Part shown: in pieces, positions 1 to 10,619 of the stretch
Numbering within the stretch: the stretch's first letter is position 1
Layout: each line of letters starts with the position of its first letter
Origin: Stutzerimonas decontaminans
GTDB lineage: Bacteria; Pseudomonadota; Gammaproteobacteria; Pseudomonadales; Pseudomonadaceae
NCBI RefSeq assembly: GCF_000661915.1
Contig: NZ_CP007509.1
Coordinates: 2,993,501-3,057,500, forward strand
Length of the DNA: 64,000 nucleotides
Reading direction: 5' to 3'
Made by a program: the position numbers and the translations under genes
The notes under the pieces: generated by a model
Told to the model about the DNA's origin: nothing
Seen by the model: the letters and a program-made list of their open reading frames with translations, nothing else
Databases searched by the model: none

Positions 1-3000
1 CCGGCAGCCAATGGCGAGCGCGGCCAGCCGTTGCTCGGCGTGCTCGATGAGATCGCCACGCAAATAGGCGACGCGCAAGCGCTCGACACCCGTTCGGCAA
101 CGCTCCGGCAATTGGCCGAGAAGGCCGTTCGCGTCACGCAGGAAATCAGCCCGTCCGTCACGGATGACGAAGATGCGCAGGCGCTTCACTTCTGGATCAA
201 CGCCCTGTGCCAGACGCTTGCCGAACACGGCCGCGATCGCCAGCAAACCGCCGAGTCGCTGGCAGCGATGCAGGCGCGCCTGCGCGGTGTGGCCGCCAGC
301 GCACGGCAGATGGCACTGGATATGGATTTCGCCTTTCTGCTCGACCCCGAGCGCAAGCTGCTGTCGATCGGTTACGGCCTGGCCGACAACAGTCTGGACC
401 CCAGCTGCTACGACCTGCTGGCCTCCGAAGCGCGCCTGGCCAGCCTGTTCGCCATTGCCAAAGGCGATGTCACCACGCGGCACTGGTTCCGTCTGGGCCG
501 CACGGCGACACCCCTGGGTAATGCATCCGCGCTGATTTCCTGGTCGGGCTCGATGTTCGAATACCTGATGCCGTCACTGGTCATGCGCGCCCCGGCGGGC
601 AGCCTGCTGGAGCAGACCAATCGTCTGGTCGTGCAGCGCCAGCAGGAATATGGCAATGACCACCACGCGCCCTGGGGCGTTTCGGAATCGGCCTATAACG
701 CCCGCGACATGGAGTTCACCTACCAGTACTCCAACTTCGGCGTGCCGGGCCTGGGCCTCAAGCGAGGGCTGGCGGAAAACCTGGTGATCGCGCCCTATGC
801 CACCGGGCTCGCGACCATGGTCGACGCGACTGGCGCCCAGGCGAACTTCCGGCGCATGACCGAGATGGGTGCGCTCGGGCGCTACGGCTTCTTCGAAGCG
901 CTGGACTTCACCCCGACACGCCTGCCGGATGGCCAGGCGTTCGTCATCGTGCGCAACTACATGGCGCACCATCAGGGTATGACCATCGTCGCCATCGCCA
1001 ATACGTTGCAAGACGGCCAGATGCGCGCACGCTTCCATCGCGAGCCGATGATCCAGGCCTGTGAACTGCTGCTGCAGGAACGCATGCCGCGTGATGTCGC
1101 CATCGCCCACCCGCGTGCCGAAGAAGTGAAAATCCGCGCCGTCGAGGGCGGCGGTGATCCGCAATCACTGCGCCGCCTGAAAGGCTCAGCCGCGAGCGGC
1201 GCGCCGGTTACCCATCTGCTCAGCAACGGCCGCTACGCCGTGATGCTCACCGCAGCCGGTGCCGGCTACAGCCGCTGGCGCGACCTCGCGATCACGCGCT
1301 GGCGCGAGGACGTCAGCCGGGACGACTACGGCTCCTTCGTCTTCCTGCGCGATACCGAAGACGGCAGGGTCTGGCCCGCAGGCGGACAGCCGCTGGGCAG
1401 CGATGCGCTCAGTCACGAGGTGATATTCGGTGAGGATCATGCCGAGTTCATTCGTCACGATCTGGACCTGACCACCACGATGGACGTGCGGGTATCCGGA
1501 GAGGACGAAAGTGAAGTGCGCCGCGTCTCGCTCGCCAACAGCGGTCGCGAAGCGCGGGACATCGAACTGACGTCCTACAGTGAAGTGGTGCTGACCACGC
1601 CGGCCACTGACAATGCGCATCAGGCATTCGCTAAACTGTTCGTAGTGACCGACTACCTGCCCGAATTCGGCGCGTTGACCGCCACCCGCCGCCTGCGCAG
1701 CGAGGGCGAGCAGCCGATCTGGGCCGCGCACTTCGCCGTGGTGGAAGGCGAAATCCTATCCGACCCGCAGTATGAAACCGATCGCGCCCGCTTCATCGGC
1801 CAGCGACCGAGCGTGGCCGCTGCCGCGGTGGTCGCCGAAGGCCAGCCGCTGTCGAACAGCGTCGGCACGGTGCTCGACCCGATCTTCTCGCTCAAGTACC
1901 GGATCAGGGTGGCGCCGGGCAAGGTCGCCCGCGTAGCGTTCTGGACCCTGGTCGCCGACTCGCGTGACGAGCTGCTGAGCCTGATCGAGAAGCACCACGA
2001 CCGCAGCGCCTACGACCGCGTCAAGACCCTGGCCTGGACTCAGGCGCAGGTGCAGCTGCGCCATCTCGACATCAAACCGGCCGAAGCCGCCGACTTCCAG
2101 CGCCTGGCCGCGCCCATTCTTTATGCCGATCCGAAATTCCGCGCGCCGTCGGCCGCGATCATCCAGGGTGCCGGCGCCCAATCCGGCCTGTGGCCGCACG
2201 CGATTTCGGGCGATCTGCCGATCGTGCTGCTGCGCATCGACGATATCCAGGACATCGCCCAGGTCCGCCAGTTACTCCGTGCCCATGAGTACTGGCGGAT
2301 GAAGCGCCTGGCGGTGGACCTGGTGATTCTCAACGAGCACGCCAGTTCCTATCTGCAGGATCTGCAGATCGCCATCGAAACCGCGGTGCGCAGCAGCCAG
2401 TCGCGTCCGCGCTTCGGCGCCGAGCTTGCCCAGGGATCGGTGTACATGCTGCGCACCGACCTGTTGAGCGGCGAGGCACGCGCCCTGCTGCGCAGCGTCG
2501 CTCGCGTAGCACTGATAGCCCGCCGCGGGCCGATCGACAAGCAGCTGGCCAACACATTGCTCCTGGGCGACGCCGTGGCAGCGCATTTCGCTACCCCGCC
2601 CTCGCGGCCGGTCGTTGCGACACCGGGCCCTACCGGCAGCGAACTGGCGCAAGGGCTGGAGTTCTTCAACGGCCTCGGCGGCTTCGACAAGGACGGCCGC
2701 GAATACGTGACACTGCTGGAGTCGGGCAGCACGACACCAGCGCCCTGGATCAACGTGATCGCCAACCCGCGCTTTGGCTTTCAGGTTTCGGCGCAGGGCA
2801 GCGGCTATACCTGGGCGGAAAACAGCCGGGAAAATCAGCTCACGCCCTGGTCCAACGACCCGGTCACCGATCCCTGCGGCGAAGCCTTCTATGTGCGCGA
2901 CGAACGCAGCGGCGCGCTGTTCAGCCCAACCGCCCAACCGATCCGCGATGACGGCCTCTATGTGGCGCGGCACGGCCACGGCTACAGCCGCTTCGAGCAC

Positions 3001-5070
3001 CTGGCCGAAGGCATTGCGCTGGATCTGCTGCAATACGTCGCCCTTGGCGACCCGATCAAGATTTCCCGACTGACGCTGCGCAACCTGTCATCCGAGCCTC
3101 GCCGACTGTCGGTCACCAGTTATAGCGAATGGGTGCTCGGCACCGCCCGCGGCGCCTCCGGGCCTTTCATCGTCACCCAGCGCGACGCCAGCAGCGGCCT
3201 GTTGCTGGCGCACAACCCGTGGAGCAGCGCCTTTCCCGGGCGTATTTCATTCGCCGATCTGGGTGGACGACAAACGGCCTGGACGGCTGATCGCAGTGAA
3301 TTCCTTGGTCGCAACAGCAGCCCCGCCACGCCGGCGGCGCTGCTTACTGGCAAACCGTTATCCGCCAGCGTCGGCGCAGGCATGGACCCTTGCGCGGCAT
3401 TGCAGTGCGTGGTCCAGCTCGCCCCTGGGGAGAGCGTCGAGATCGTCGCCTTCCTTGGCCAGTGCGCGTCGGCTGATGAGGCGCGTGCGCTGGTCGAGCG
3501 TTATCGCCAGGCCGATCTCGACGCAGTGCTGTGTGAAGTCACGGACCACTGGCACCGCGCCCTTGGCTCGGTACAGGTGAAAACGCCGGACCGGGCGATG
3601 GACATCATGCTCAACGGCTGGCTGCTGTATCAGACTCTCGCCTGCCGCATCTGGGCGCGCTCGGCTTTCTATCAGGCCAGCGGCGCCTATGGCTTTCGCG
3701 ATCAGTTGCAGGACGGCATGGCACTGACGTTTTCGCAGCCAGAGGCCACCCGCAGCCACATCCTGCGCGCGGCCAGTCGCCAGTTTCCCGAAGGCGACGT
3801 ACAGCACTGGTGGCTGCCGCACTCCGGTCAGGGTGTGCGCACGCGCATTTCTGACGACCGTGTCTGGCTCGCATTCGCCACGGCAACCTATGTTCAGGTT
3901 TCCGGCGACGCGGCGATCCTCGATGAGCCGGTGAGCTTTCTCGAAGGGCCGTTGCTCAAGCCCGGCGAGCACGATGCCTTCTTCCAGCCGATGATCGCGG
4001 ACGAGGCTGCCTCACTGTTCGAACACTGCGCTCGCGGACTCGATCAGTGCCTGGAGCTGACCGGCGAACTCGGCCTGCCGCTGATCGGCGGTGGTGACTG
4101 GAACGACGGCATGAACCGCGTCGGAGAAGATGGCAAGGGCGAGAGCGTGTGGCTCGGCTGGCTGCTGCTGCGCACCATCGAACTCTTCGCGCCGCTGGCT
4201 GAGCAGCGAGGCAGCGTGGCTGGCGCCCAGCGCGCCGAACGCTGGCGCGAACACGCCGTGGCACTTGCTGATTCGCTGGAAGAAAAGGCCTGGGATGGCG
4301 AGTGGTACCGCCGCGCAACCTTCGACGACGGCACCTGGCTGGGCTCCAAAGACAGCGACGAGTGCCGCATCGACTCCATTGCCCAGTCCTGGGCGGTGTT
4401 GTCCGGCGCAGCGGACCCCGCCCGCGCGAAACAGGCCATGGCTTCCGTGCAGCACCACCTGATCCGCGAGCATGACGGACTGGCCCTGCTGTTCACCCCG
4501 CCATTCGACAAGACGCCGAAGGAGCCCGGCTACATCAAGGGATATCCGGCGGGCCTACGCGAGAACGGCGGTCAATACAGCCACGCTGCGATGTGGGCCA
4601 TGCTCGCCTTTGCCAAGCTGGGTGATGGCGATGCGGCGTGTGGGATGTTCAAGCTGCTGAACCCGATCAATCACGCGCTGACACCGAAAGAAAGCCGGCG
4701 CTACAAGGTCGAACCCTACGTGGTCGCGGCGGATGTCTACGGCGTGGCACCGCACAACGGCCGCGGCGGCTGGACCTGGTACACCGGCGCTGCCGGCTGG
4801 ATGTACCGCGCCGGTGTCGAAGGCATCCTCGGCATCCGCCGCGAAGGTGAATGGCTGATCGTCGATCCGTGCATCAGCAGTCACTGGCCGGCGTTCGAAG
4901 CCACCATCACCCTGGGCGAAACGCGCTACGCCATCCGCGTGGAAAACCCAGGCCAGGCCAACCGCGGCATCCAGCACGCGCGGCTGGATGAAGGCCCGCT
5001 CGATTGCATGAACGGATACGTACGACTTGCGCTGGATGGAGGGCAACATCAGGTCGTATTGACGCTGTAG
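1..5070 (+). CDS. Cyclic beta-1,2-glucan synthase-like protein (NdvB family), C-terminal part
   Basis: The frame is open back to base 1, so the gene starts outside the window and about 1,690 C-terminal residues are present; full-length NdvB/Cgs proteins reach about 2,800. A glycoamylase-like region comes first and contains NYMAHHQGM near residue 320. Two beta-supersandwich (GT36-associated) regions follow. The last quarter is a GH94/GT36 catalytic domain with GGGDWNDGMN near residue 1,355 and the ENGGQYSHAAMWAM motif near 1,510. In characterised homologues this C-terminal part sets glucan length by phosphorolysis, while an N-terminal glycosyltransferase and membrane domain, not visible here, polymerises UDP-glucose into periplasmic glucan. 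The family call is firm; whether the product is cyclic cannot be judged from this fragment. Confidence 0.85.
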   Translation, partial: PAANGERGQPLLGVLDEIATQIGDAQALDTRSATLRQLAEKAVRVTQEISPSVTDDEDAQALHFWINALCQTLAEHGRDRQQTAESLAAMQARLRGVAASARQMALDMDFAFLLDPERKLLSIGYGLADNSLDPSCYDLLASEARLASLFAIAKGDVTTRHWFRLGRTATPLGNASALISWSGSMFEYLMPSLVMRAPAGSLLEQTNRLVVQRQQEYGNDHHAPWGVSESAYNARDMEFTYQYSNFGVPGLGLKRGLAENLVIAPYATGLATMVDATGAQANFRRMTEMGALGRYGFFEALDFTPTRLPDGQAFVIVRNYMAHHQGMTIVAIANTLQDGQMRARFHREPMIQACELLLQERMPRDVAIAHPRAEEVKIRAVEGGGDPQSLRRLKGSAASGAPVTHLLSNGRYAVMLTAAGAGYSRWRDLAITRWREDVSRDDYGSFVFLRDTEDGRVWPAGGQPLGSDALSHEVIFGEDHAEFIRHDLDLTTTMDVRVSGEDESEVRRVSLANSGREARDIELTSYSEVVLTTPATDNAHQAFAKLFVVTDYLPEFGALTATRRLRSEGEQPIWAAHFAVVEGEILSDPQYETDRARFIGQRPSVAAAAVVAEGQPLSNSVGTVLDPIFSLKYRIRVAPGKVARVAFWTLVADSRDELLSLIEKHHDRSAYDRVKTLAWTQAQVQLRHLDIKPAEAADFQRLAAPILYADPKFRAPSAAIIQGAGAQSGLWPHAISGDLPIVLLRIDDIQDIAQVRQLLRAHEYWRMKRLAVDLVILNEHASSYLQDLQIAIETAVRSSQSRPRFGAELAQGSVYMLRTDLLSGEARALLRSVARVALIARRGPIDKQLANTLLLGDAVAAHFATPPSRPVVATPGPTGSELAQGLEFFNGLGGFDKDGREYVTLLESGSTTPAPWINVIANPRFGFQVSAQGSGYTWAENSRENQLTPWSNDPVTDPCGEAFYVRDERSGALFSPTAQPIRDDGLYVARHGHGYSRFEHLAEGIALDLLQYVALGDPIKISRLTLRNLSSEPRRLSVTSYSEWVLGTARGASGPFIVTQRDASSGLLLAHNPWSSAFPGRISFADLGGRQTAWTADRSEFLGRNSSPATPAALLTGKPLSASVGAGMDPCAALQCVVQLAPGESVEIVAFLGQCASADEARALVERYRQADLDAVLCEVTDHWHRALGSVQVKTPDRAMDIMLNGWLLYQTLACRIWARSAFYQASGAYGFRDQLQDGMALTFSQPEATRSHILRAASRQFPEGDVQHWWLPHSGQGVRTRISDDRVWLAFATATYVQVSGDAAILDEPVSFLEGPLLKPGEHDAFFQPMIADEAASLFEHCARGLDQCLELTGELGLPLIGGGDWNDGMNRVGEDGKGESVWLGWLLLRTIELFAPLAEQRGSVAGAQRAERWREHAVALADSLEEKAWDGEWYRRATFDDGTWLGSKDSDECRIDSIAQSWAVLSGAADPARAKQAMASVQHHLIREHDGLALLFTPPFDKTPKEPGYIKGYPAGLRENGGQYSHAAMWAMLAFAKLGDGDAACGMFKLLNPINHALTPKESRRYKVEPYVVAADVYGVAPHNGRGGWTWYTGAAGWMYRAGVEGILGIRREGEWLIVDPCISSHWPAFEATITLGETRYAIRVENPGQANRGIQHARLDEGPLDCMNGYVRLALDGGQHQVVLTL

Positions 5071-5319
5071 AACCAGCCCGGTAGCCGTCCGGGGCTCGTT
5101 GCGCTGCTGCTCGGGCGGTCAAAGACTGCCATGGCACCAGCGCAAGCGTGCGCAACACCAAGCTGGCGCGCTGATCCGAGCCGTCGGGGTGGGGTAAACC
5201 TCACCTCGACACCCTTCCGGCTAGCCGACCATCACGCCCCCACTCGCCCGGCGGCCAGTCCCAAACCGGCCGCAAGCCATTACAATGCGCGCCTTTCGAT
5301 TCAAACCCGGTCCGCGCCA

Positions 5320-7320
5320 ATGTCCCTTCCCAAGCACCATCTCGAACTGCTCGCCCCCGCCCGGGATGCCAGCATTGCCCGTGAAGCCATCCTGCATGGC
5401 GCCGATGCGGTGTATATCGGCGGCCCGAGCTTCGGTGCGCGGCACAATGCCGAGAACAGCGTGGCGGATATCGCCGAGTTGGTGAAATTCGCCCACCTGT
5501 TTCATGCGCGGGTGTTCGTCACCATCAACACCATCCTGCATGACGACGAGCTGGAAGCCGCACGCACGCTGATCCACCAGCTGTACGAGATCGGCGTGGA
5601 TGCTCTGATCGTGCAGGACATGGGCATGATGGAGCTGGATATTCCGCCCATCGAGATCCACGCCAGCACCCAGACCGACATCCGCACGCTGGAACGGGCC
5701 AAGTTCCTCGATAAGGCTGGTTTCTCGCAGCTGGTTCTCGCCCGCGAGCTGAACCTGCAGGAAATCCGCGCGATCTACGACGAAGTGGATTCGACCCTTG
5801 AGTTCTTCATTCACGGCGCCCTCTGCGTGGCGTTTTCCGGGCAGTGCAACATCAGCCACGCGCAGACCGGGCGCAGCGCCAACCGCGGGGACTGCTCCCA
5901 GGCCTGCCGCCTGCCCTACACGCTGAAGGACGATCAGGGCCGCGTGGTGGCCTTCGAAAAGCATCTGCTGTCGATGAAGGACAACAACCAGAGCGCGAAC
6001 CTGAGTGCGCTGGTCGACGCCGGCGTGCGTTCGTTCAAGATCGAGGGGCGCTACAAGGATGTGAGCTATGTGAAGAACATCACCGCTTACTACCGCCAGC
6101 GCCTCGACGGCATCCTCGCCGAACGCCCTGACCTGGCCCGCGCCTCCAGCGGCCGCACCGATCACTTCTTCGTGCCGGACCCGGACAAGACCTTTCACCG
6201 CGGCAGCACCGACTACTTCGTCACCGACCGCAAGATCGACATCGGCGCCTTCGATTCGCCGACCTTCACCGGCCTCGCCGTCGGCGAAGTACTCAAGGTC
6301 GGCAAGCATGATCTGACCGTGCAGACCCGCGAGCCGCTGTCCAACGGTGACGGCCTCAACGTGTTGATCAAGCGCGAGGTGGTGGGTTTCCGCGCCAGCG
6401 TGGTCGAGCCGCTGAAGCAGTTCGAGGAAGATGGTCAGTCGTTCTGGCAGTACCGCGTCGAACCCAACGAAATGCCCGCCGCCATGCGTCAGGTGCGCCC
6501 GAACCATCCGCTCAACCGCAACCTGGACCACAACTGGCAGAACGCGTTGCTCAAGACCTCCGCCGAACGCCGCGTCGGTGTGCGCTGGCTGGCCAAGCTG
6601 CGCGCCGATGAGCTTGAGCTGCACGTCACCAGCGAGGAAGGCGCCTATGCCACGGCCACCCTGCCCGGCCCCTTCGGCGAAGCGAAGAAGCCCGAGCAGG
6701 TGCCCGGTCAGATCGCTGACCTGCTGAGCCAGCTGGGCACCACCATCTACCACGCCGAAGAAGTCGAAGTGGATGCGCCGCAGGCCTTCTTCATCCCCAA
6801 CTCGCAACTCAAGGCGCTGCGCCGTGAAGCCATCGAGGCGCTGGGCGAAGCGCGCGAAGCCATCCGTCCGCGCGGCGGGCGCAAGCCGGTCAGCGTGCCG
6901 GCGCCGGTCTACCCGGAGTCGCACCTGTCGTTTCTCTACAACGTCTACAACGAGAAGGCCCGGGCGTTCTATCACCGTTACGGCGTGCAGCTGATCGACG
7001 CGGCCTACGAGGCCCATGAGGAAACCGGCGAAGTCCCGGTGATGATCACCAAGCACTGCTTGCGCTTCTCCTTCAACCTCTGCCCGAAGCAGGCCAAGGG
7101 CGTCACCGGCGTGCGCACCAAGGTCGCCCCGATGCAGCTGGTGCACGGCGACGAAGTGCTGACCCTGACCTTCGACTGCAAGCCCTGCGAGATGCACGTG
7201 GTCGGCAAGATGAAGGGCCACATCCTCGACCTGCCGCTGCCGGGCAGCGGCAGCAGCGTGGTCGGACAAATCACGCCGGACGATCTGATGAAGACCATCC
7301 GCAACAAGCCGCACGCCTGA
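5320..7320 (+). CDS. rlhA: U32 family protein, RlhA-type 23S rRNA hydroxylation factor
   Basis: The 666-residue protein matches the long U32 class typified by E. coli RlhA (YdcP, about 650 residues), which is needed for 5-hydroxycytidine at position 2501 of 23S rRNA. The N-terminal U32 barrel opens with LELLAPARDA and carries GADAVYIGG and the cysteine-rich stretch GDCSQACRLPY. The C-terminal extension has the four-cysteine set KHC...LCP...DCKPCEMH expected for this class. The frame is open 63 codons upstream, but ATG 5320 starts a typical family N-terminus and is preferred. Older annotation calls these proteins collagenase-like peptidases. The shorter TrhP (YegQ) relative is about 450 residues, so RlhA fits better. 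Confidence 0.85.
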   Translation: MSLPKHHLELLAPARDASIAREAILHGADAVYIGGPSFGARHNAENSVADIAELVKFAHLFHARVFVTINTILHDDELEAARTLIHQLYEIGVDALIVQDMGMMELDIPPIEIHASTQTDIRTLERAKFLDKAGFSQLVLARELNLQEIRAIYDEVDSTLEFFIHGALCVAFSGQCNISHAQTGRSANRGDCSQACRLPYTLKDDQGRVVAFEKHLLSMKDNNQSANLSALVDAGVRSFKIEGRYKDVSYVKNITAYYRQRLDGILAERPDLARASSGRTDHFFVPDPDKTFHRGSTDYFVTDRKIDIGAFDSPTFTGLAVGEVLKVGKHDLTVQTREPLSNGDGLNVLIKREVVGFRASVVEPLKQFEEDGQSFWQYRVEPNEMPAAMRQVRPNHPLNRNLDHNWQNALLKTSAERRVGVRWLAKLRADELELHVTSEEGAYATATLPGPFGEAKKPEQVPGQIADLLSQLGTTIYHAEEVEVDAPQAFFIPNSQLKALRREAIEALGEAREAIRPRGGRKPVSVPAPVYPESHLSFLYNVYNEKARAFYHRYGVQLIDAAYEAHEETGEVPVMITKHCLRFSFNLCPKQAKGVTGVRTKVAPMQLVHGDEVLTLTFDCKPCEMHVVGKMKGHILDLPLPGSGSSVVGQITPDDLMKTIRNKPHA

Positions 7321-7347
7321 CGTCCATACATCCGGGGAGGCGCTGCC

Positions 7348-8070
7348 GTGACTGTACTTGCGACATGGGCAGAGATCCGCTCGCTCTATCGACGATGCCA
7401 ACCCGGCGTGTTCAAGGCGAGCTTCACGCATGGCGGGCTGCGCATGGTCTGGCCTTCCTGGGCGCTGGCGATCGCTGTCGGCATATTGCTGGTTGGGACC
7501 TTGCTCAATAGCCAGTCACCTTTGCAGGGGTTGGCTGCCATGGCCGGCGCACTGCTTGCTCTGTTTGGCATGCTGCTGGCCCGGGAGCGCTATTGCGCGT
7601 GGTACTACCGGGATATCTATGCCCGAGAAACGCTGAATCGCTACGGTTTTCTACGCCGCGAAGAACTGCTGCGCTACGTGCTGTTCCGAAATGCCCTTGT
7701 AGAGCGCGGGTTCAATGCGGCGAGCATTCAGGAATTGGCACGCATCGCCGAGATCGCCGGCCCGCCACCTCAGGAACGCTGGGTCTCCCAGAATCTCGTC
7801 ATCGTCATGCTGGTTTCGGCGATCGTCAGTCTGTCGACGGACGTCATCAAGCTGACCGATACCTGGATCGCCGGAAAAGGCATCGTATTTGTGCTGGCGT
7901 TAGCCACGGTTACATATGTGGTTCTAGCCCTGTTAGATGGCATCCGCAGCAACCAGCATCGTGACCGGGTAATCGGCCGCTGCCTGGAGCGTGCGGCATT
8001 GGATATCGCACGCACCCAGGCGGCCCACAGAGCGCCCCTGGCATCTGTCGAAAACGCTACCACGCAATGA
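7348..8070 (+). CDS. Membrane protein of unknown function
   Basis: The 240-residue product starts at GTG with GGGGAGG just upstream. Two hydrophobic segments lie near residues 34-55 and 60-80, and two more near residues 150-170 and 180-200. A charged cytosolic-type stretch with several RREELLRYV-like arginines separates the pairs. This suggests a four-helix inner-membrane protein. It begins 28 bases after the rlhA-type gene and could be co-transcribed with it. I do not recognise the family and no catalytic motif is visible. Confidence 0.7.
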   Translation: MTVLATWAEIRSLYRRCQPGVFKASFTHGGLRMVWPSWALAIAVGILLVGTLLNSQSPLQGLAAMAGALLALFGMLLARERYCAWYYRDIYARETLNRYGFLRREELLRYVLFRNALVERGFNAASIQELARIAEIAGPPPQERWVSQNLVIVMLVSAIVSLSTDVIKLTDTWIAGKGIVFVLALATVTYVVLALLDGIRSNQHRDRVIGRCLERAALDIARTQAAHRAPLASVENATTQ

Positions 8071-8163
8071 ATAGGCGCAGATTTCCAGGCTACCGTGCCA
8101 GAGAAACTGACTGACCCAACCGCCAAGGCCATGCTCGGCAGAGCACCACCATAGCGGCTGAAA

Positions 8164-9354
8164 CTACACCGCCGTGCTGCTGGCCGTTCGGGCAAAGCGA
8201 TAGGTCGCAACGCCACACAGCAACAGGCCGGCGACCGCGAGCAAGCCGGCGGCCACGCCGATCTCACGCAGCCCCAGATGGCTGACAACGAGGCTGCCGA
8301 GCAAGGCGCCGCCGCCGATTCCGACGTTGTAGATGCCGGAGAACATGGCCATGGCGACATCGGTCGCGTCCGAAGCCAGGTTGAGTACCTTCGATTGCAC
8401 CGCCAGGCCGAAGCACATTCCCGCAATACCCCAGATCACCACCACCGCACCGAGCAGCGAACTCTCGCGCGAAGCCGGCAGCAACAGCAGCAGACAGATC
8501 GCCATGACCGCGATCGCCGCGATCAGAAAGCCCCTCGGATAGCGCCCGCTGTATCGGCTGAACAGCAGCGAGCCGAGCAGACCGGCACCACCGAAGAGCA
8601 ACAGTAGGACGGTGGTCATGTCGCCGCTCAGGTGCGCGACGGTTTGCGCAAAGGGCTCGATGTAGGTGTAGGCAGTGAACTGCGCCGTGATGACCAGCGC
8701 GGTCAGCGCATAGGCAGTCAACAGCGCCGGGCGCTTGAACAGCACCGGCAGGCTGCGCAACGAACCGGAATTCTGGCTCGGCAGCGAGGGCAACGTACGC
8801 GCCAGGACCACCAGCACCAGCGCGGCGATCACGCCGATGGCCAGGAAGGTGGTGCGCCAGTCCAGCGCCGCGCCCACCACACGCCCCAGCGGGATGCCCA
8901 GCACCATCGCCAGCGCACTGCCGGTCGCCAGCAGGCCCAGGGCTTGCGCCTGCTTGCCTGCGGGCGCGACACGCACCGCCAGCGATGCGGTGATCGACCA
9001 GAACACAGCGTGCGCCAGGGCGATGCCAATCCGGCTGAGCATCAGCATGCCGTAGCTCGACGCCACGCTCGAAACCAGATGGCTGCCGATGAACACCACA
9101 AAGACCAGGATCAGCAGCGTGCGGCGCTCGAAATTGCGCGTCAGCAGCATCATTGGCAGCGACATCAGTGCAACCACCCAGGCGTAGATGGTCAGCATCA
9201 GCCCGACCTGGGATGGCGGCATGTCGAACGAGCGGCCGATGTCGCTAAGCAGCGCCACAGGGACGAACTCGGTGGTGTTGAAGATGAAGGCGGCCAGCGC
9301 CAGTGCGATCACGCTGAGCCAGCTCCCGGCCGGGGAGCTTTGCGATTCGTTCAT
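8164..9354 (-). CDS. MFS transporter, sugar efflux SotB-like
   Basis: This is a 396-residue major facilitator protein with about twelve hydrophobic helices. The N-terminus ([21 protein letters not shown]) and the following [17 protein letters not shown] are typical of the SotB/YdeA drug:H+ antiporter-1 subgroup, which exports sugars such as arabinose or IPTG and some drugs. The frame is open a further 62 codons upstream, but that extension is arginine- and proline-rich and unlike a transporter start, so ATG 9354 is chosen. It ends opposite the preceding membrane-protein gene and diverges from the SDR gene. The substrate is not predictable. Confidence 0.85.
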   Translation of the reverse strand: MNESQSSPAGSWLSVIALALAAFIFNTTEFVPVALLSDIGRSFDMPPSQVGLMLTIYAWVVALMSLPMMLLTRNFERRTLLILVFVVFIGSHLVSSVASSYGMLMLSRIGIALAHAVFWSITASLAVRVAPAGKQAQALGLLATGSALAMVLGIPLGRVVGAALDWRTTFLAIGVIAALVLVVLARTLPSLPSQNSGSLRSLPVLFKRPALLTAYALTALVITAQFTAYTYIEPFAQTVAHLSGDMTTVLLLLFGGAGLLGSLLFSRYSGRYPRGFLIAAIAVMAICLLLLLPASRESSLLGAVVVIWGIAGMCFGLAVQSKVLNLASDATDVAMAMFSGIYNVGIGGGALLGSLVVSHLGLREIGVAAGLLAVAGLLLCGVATYRFARTASSTAV

Positions 9355-9703
9355 GGAGAAGTGTGTCTGGTAGCGATTCAGTCGAAGCAAAGCGCGACGA
9401 ATGAGGGTATAAGGGCGACGGTTCCTGCGCGAATGCCATGACGCACGCGGCCCGCTGGCGCGAAGCGAGCAGGATGGCAGCGGGAGCGGATGGAGTGAGG
9501 GACGGGACAGTCGAAGCGGCGCGGATTCTACGCCCGCCATCCACTGATGTCAGGTCGCAAACGTGCGCCACGACGAGTGGCCGCGACGGCGTCGGTACTA
9601 CCGGTGGTTCGTCACTGCACTCTGCTGCCCGACTCCTCCCGTCGAAACTTTCCGGGCGAGCGCCAGCCGTACCTACAGAACCCATTTCAGGACTGAAGTA
9701 CGT
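9355..9703. other. Divergent intergenic region with no gene recognised
   Basis: About 350 bases separate the two divergent starts. Both flanking frames read some way into it, but the extensions do not look like protein. No convincing -35/-10 pair, palindrome or RNA gene was found. It presumably holds the two promoters. Confidence 0.5.
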
Positions 9704-10567
9704 ATGGCTTACCCGAAGATTCCCGCTCAGCAGCAGGACCGCCTGCCCGGTCGCGAAACCGAAATGCACCCGCAGGCCGAGTTCATCCGCGACAGCTACA
9801 GGGGCAGTAACAAGCTGGCCGGCAAGGTAGCGCTGATCAGTGGCGGCGACAGCGGCATTGGTCGAGCGGCAGCGGTGCACTTCGCCCGTGAAGGCGCGGA
9901 TGTCGCGATCATGTATCTCGACGAACACGAAGACGCCGAAAACGCCAAGCGCATGGTTGAAGCTGAAGGTAGGCGCTGCCTGCTGCTACCTGGCGATATC
10001 CGCGACAGCGCCCATTGCGACGATGCCGTAGAGCAAACCGTGAAAGCGTTTGGCCGGCTGGATGTGCTGGTCAACAATGCCGGCCGCCAGGAGGTGCAAA
10101 CCCGCCTCGAGGACATCACCGACGAGCAGTGGGAAAAGACCTTCGCCACCAATATCCACGGCTACTTCTATCTCACCCGTGCCGCCCTGCCCCATCTCCA
10201 GGCCGGCGCCTCGATCATCAACACCACGTCGATCAACTCCTTTATCGGCCACCCGTTGCTGGTGGACTACACCTCGACCAAGGGCGCGATCGATGGCTTC
10301 ACCCGGGCACTGTCACAGCAGTTGATCGAGCGTGAGATCCGCGTCAACCAGATCGCGCCTGGCCCGATCTGGACGCCGCTGCAGCCACCGTCCCTCGGCA
10401 AGCACGACCCGCAGATGCTCGAAGATTTCGGCAGCCAGATGCCCATGGGCCGCTGCGGCCAGCCTTCCGAACTGGGTCCGGCTTATGTCTATCTGGCCTG
10501 CGACGACTCCTCTTACGTCAGCGGCCAGACCATTCATATCAATGGCGGCAAGGTGGTCAACGGCTGA
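9704..10567 (+). CDS. SDR family oxidoreductase (YghA / general stress protein 39 type)
   Basis: The 287-residue product is a classical short-chain dehydrogenase with a lead peptide. Residues 1-40 hold the family lead with PQQQ-like PAQQQDRLPG. The cofactor motif is GGDSGIG, followed by LVNNAGRQ, a catalytic serine in NTTSINSF, and YTSTK supplying the Tyr and Lys. The C-terminus SGQTIHINGGKVVNG is typical. Relatives include E. coli YghA and Bacillus GsiB-neighbour stress SDRs, which use NADP(H) on aldehydes or ketones; the physiological substrate is unknown. ATG 9704 is chosen because the conserved lead begins there. Confidence 0.88.
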   Translation: MAYPKIPAQQQDRLPGRETEMHPQAEFIRDSYRGSNKLAGKVALISGGDSGIGRAAAVHFAREGADVAIMYLDEHEDAENAKRMVEAEGRRCLLLPGDIRDSAHCDDAVEQTVKAFGRLDVLVNNAGRQEVQTRLEDITDEQWEKTFATNIHGYFYLTRAALPHLQAGASIINTTSINSFIGHPLLVDYTSTKGAIDGFTRALSQQLIEREIRVNQIAPGPIWTPLQPPSLGKHDPQMLEDFGSQMPMGRCGQPSELGPAYVYLACDDSSYVSGQTIHINGGKVVNG

Positions 10568-10590
10568 CCTGCAATGAACCCGCATCCGAA

Positions 10591-10611
10591 GCCGCGCCGG
10601 ACAGGCGCGGC
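10591..10611. terminator. Hairpin between convergent genes
   Basis: Eight-base GC arms GCCGCGCC and GGCGCGGC enclose a five-base loop between the SDR and RidA-type stop codons. There is no T tract on either side, so termination is only inferred from the position. Confidence 0.35.
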
Positions 10612-10619
10612 CCTGGTGG

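Noticed and set aside
5221..7431. A 736-codon open frame on the minus strand opposite the RlhA-type gene
   Set aside because: It is antisense to a well-supported U32 gene, rich in His/Arg/Gly/Leu from GC-rich third positions, and has no recognisable domain.
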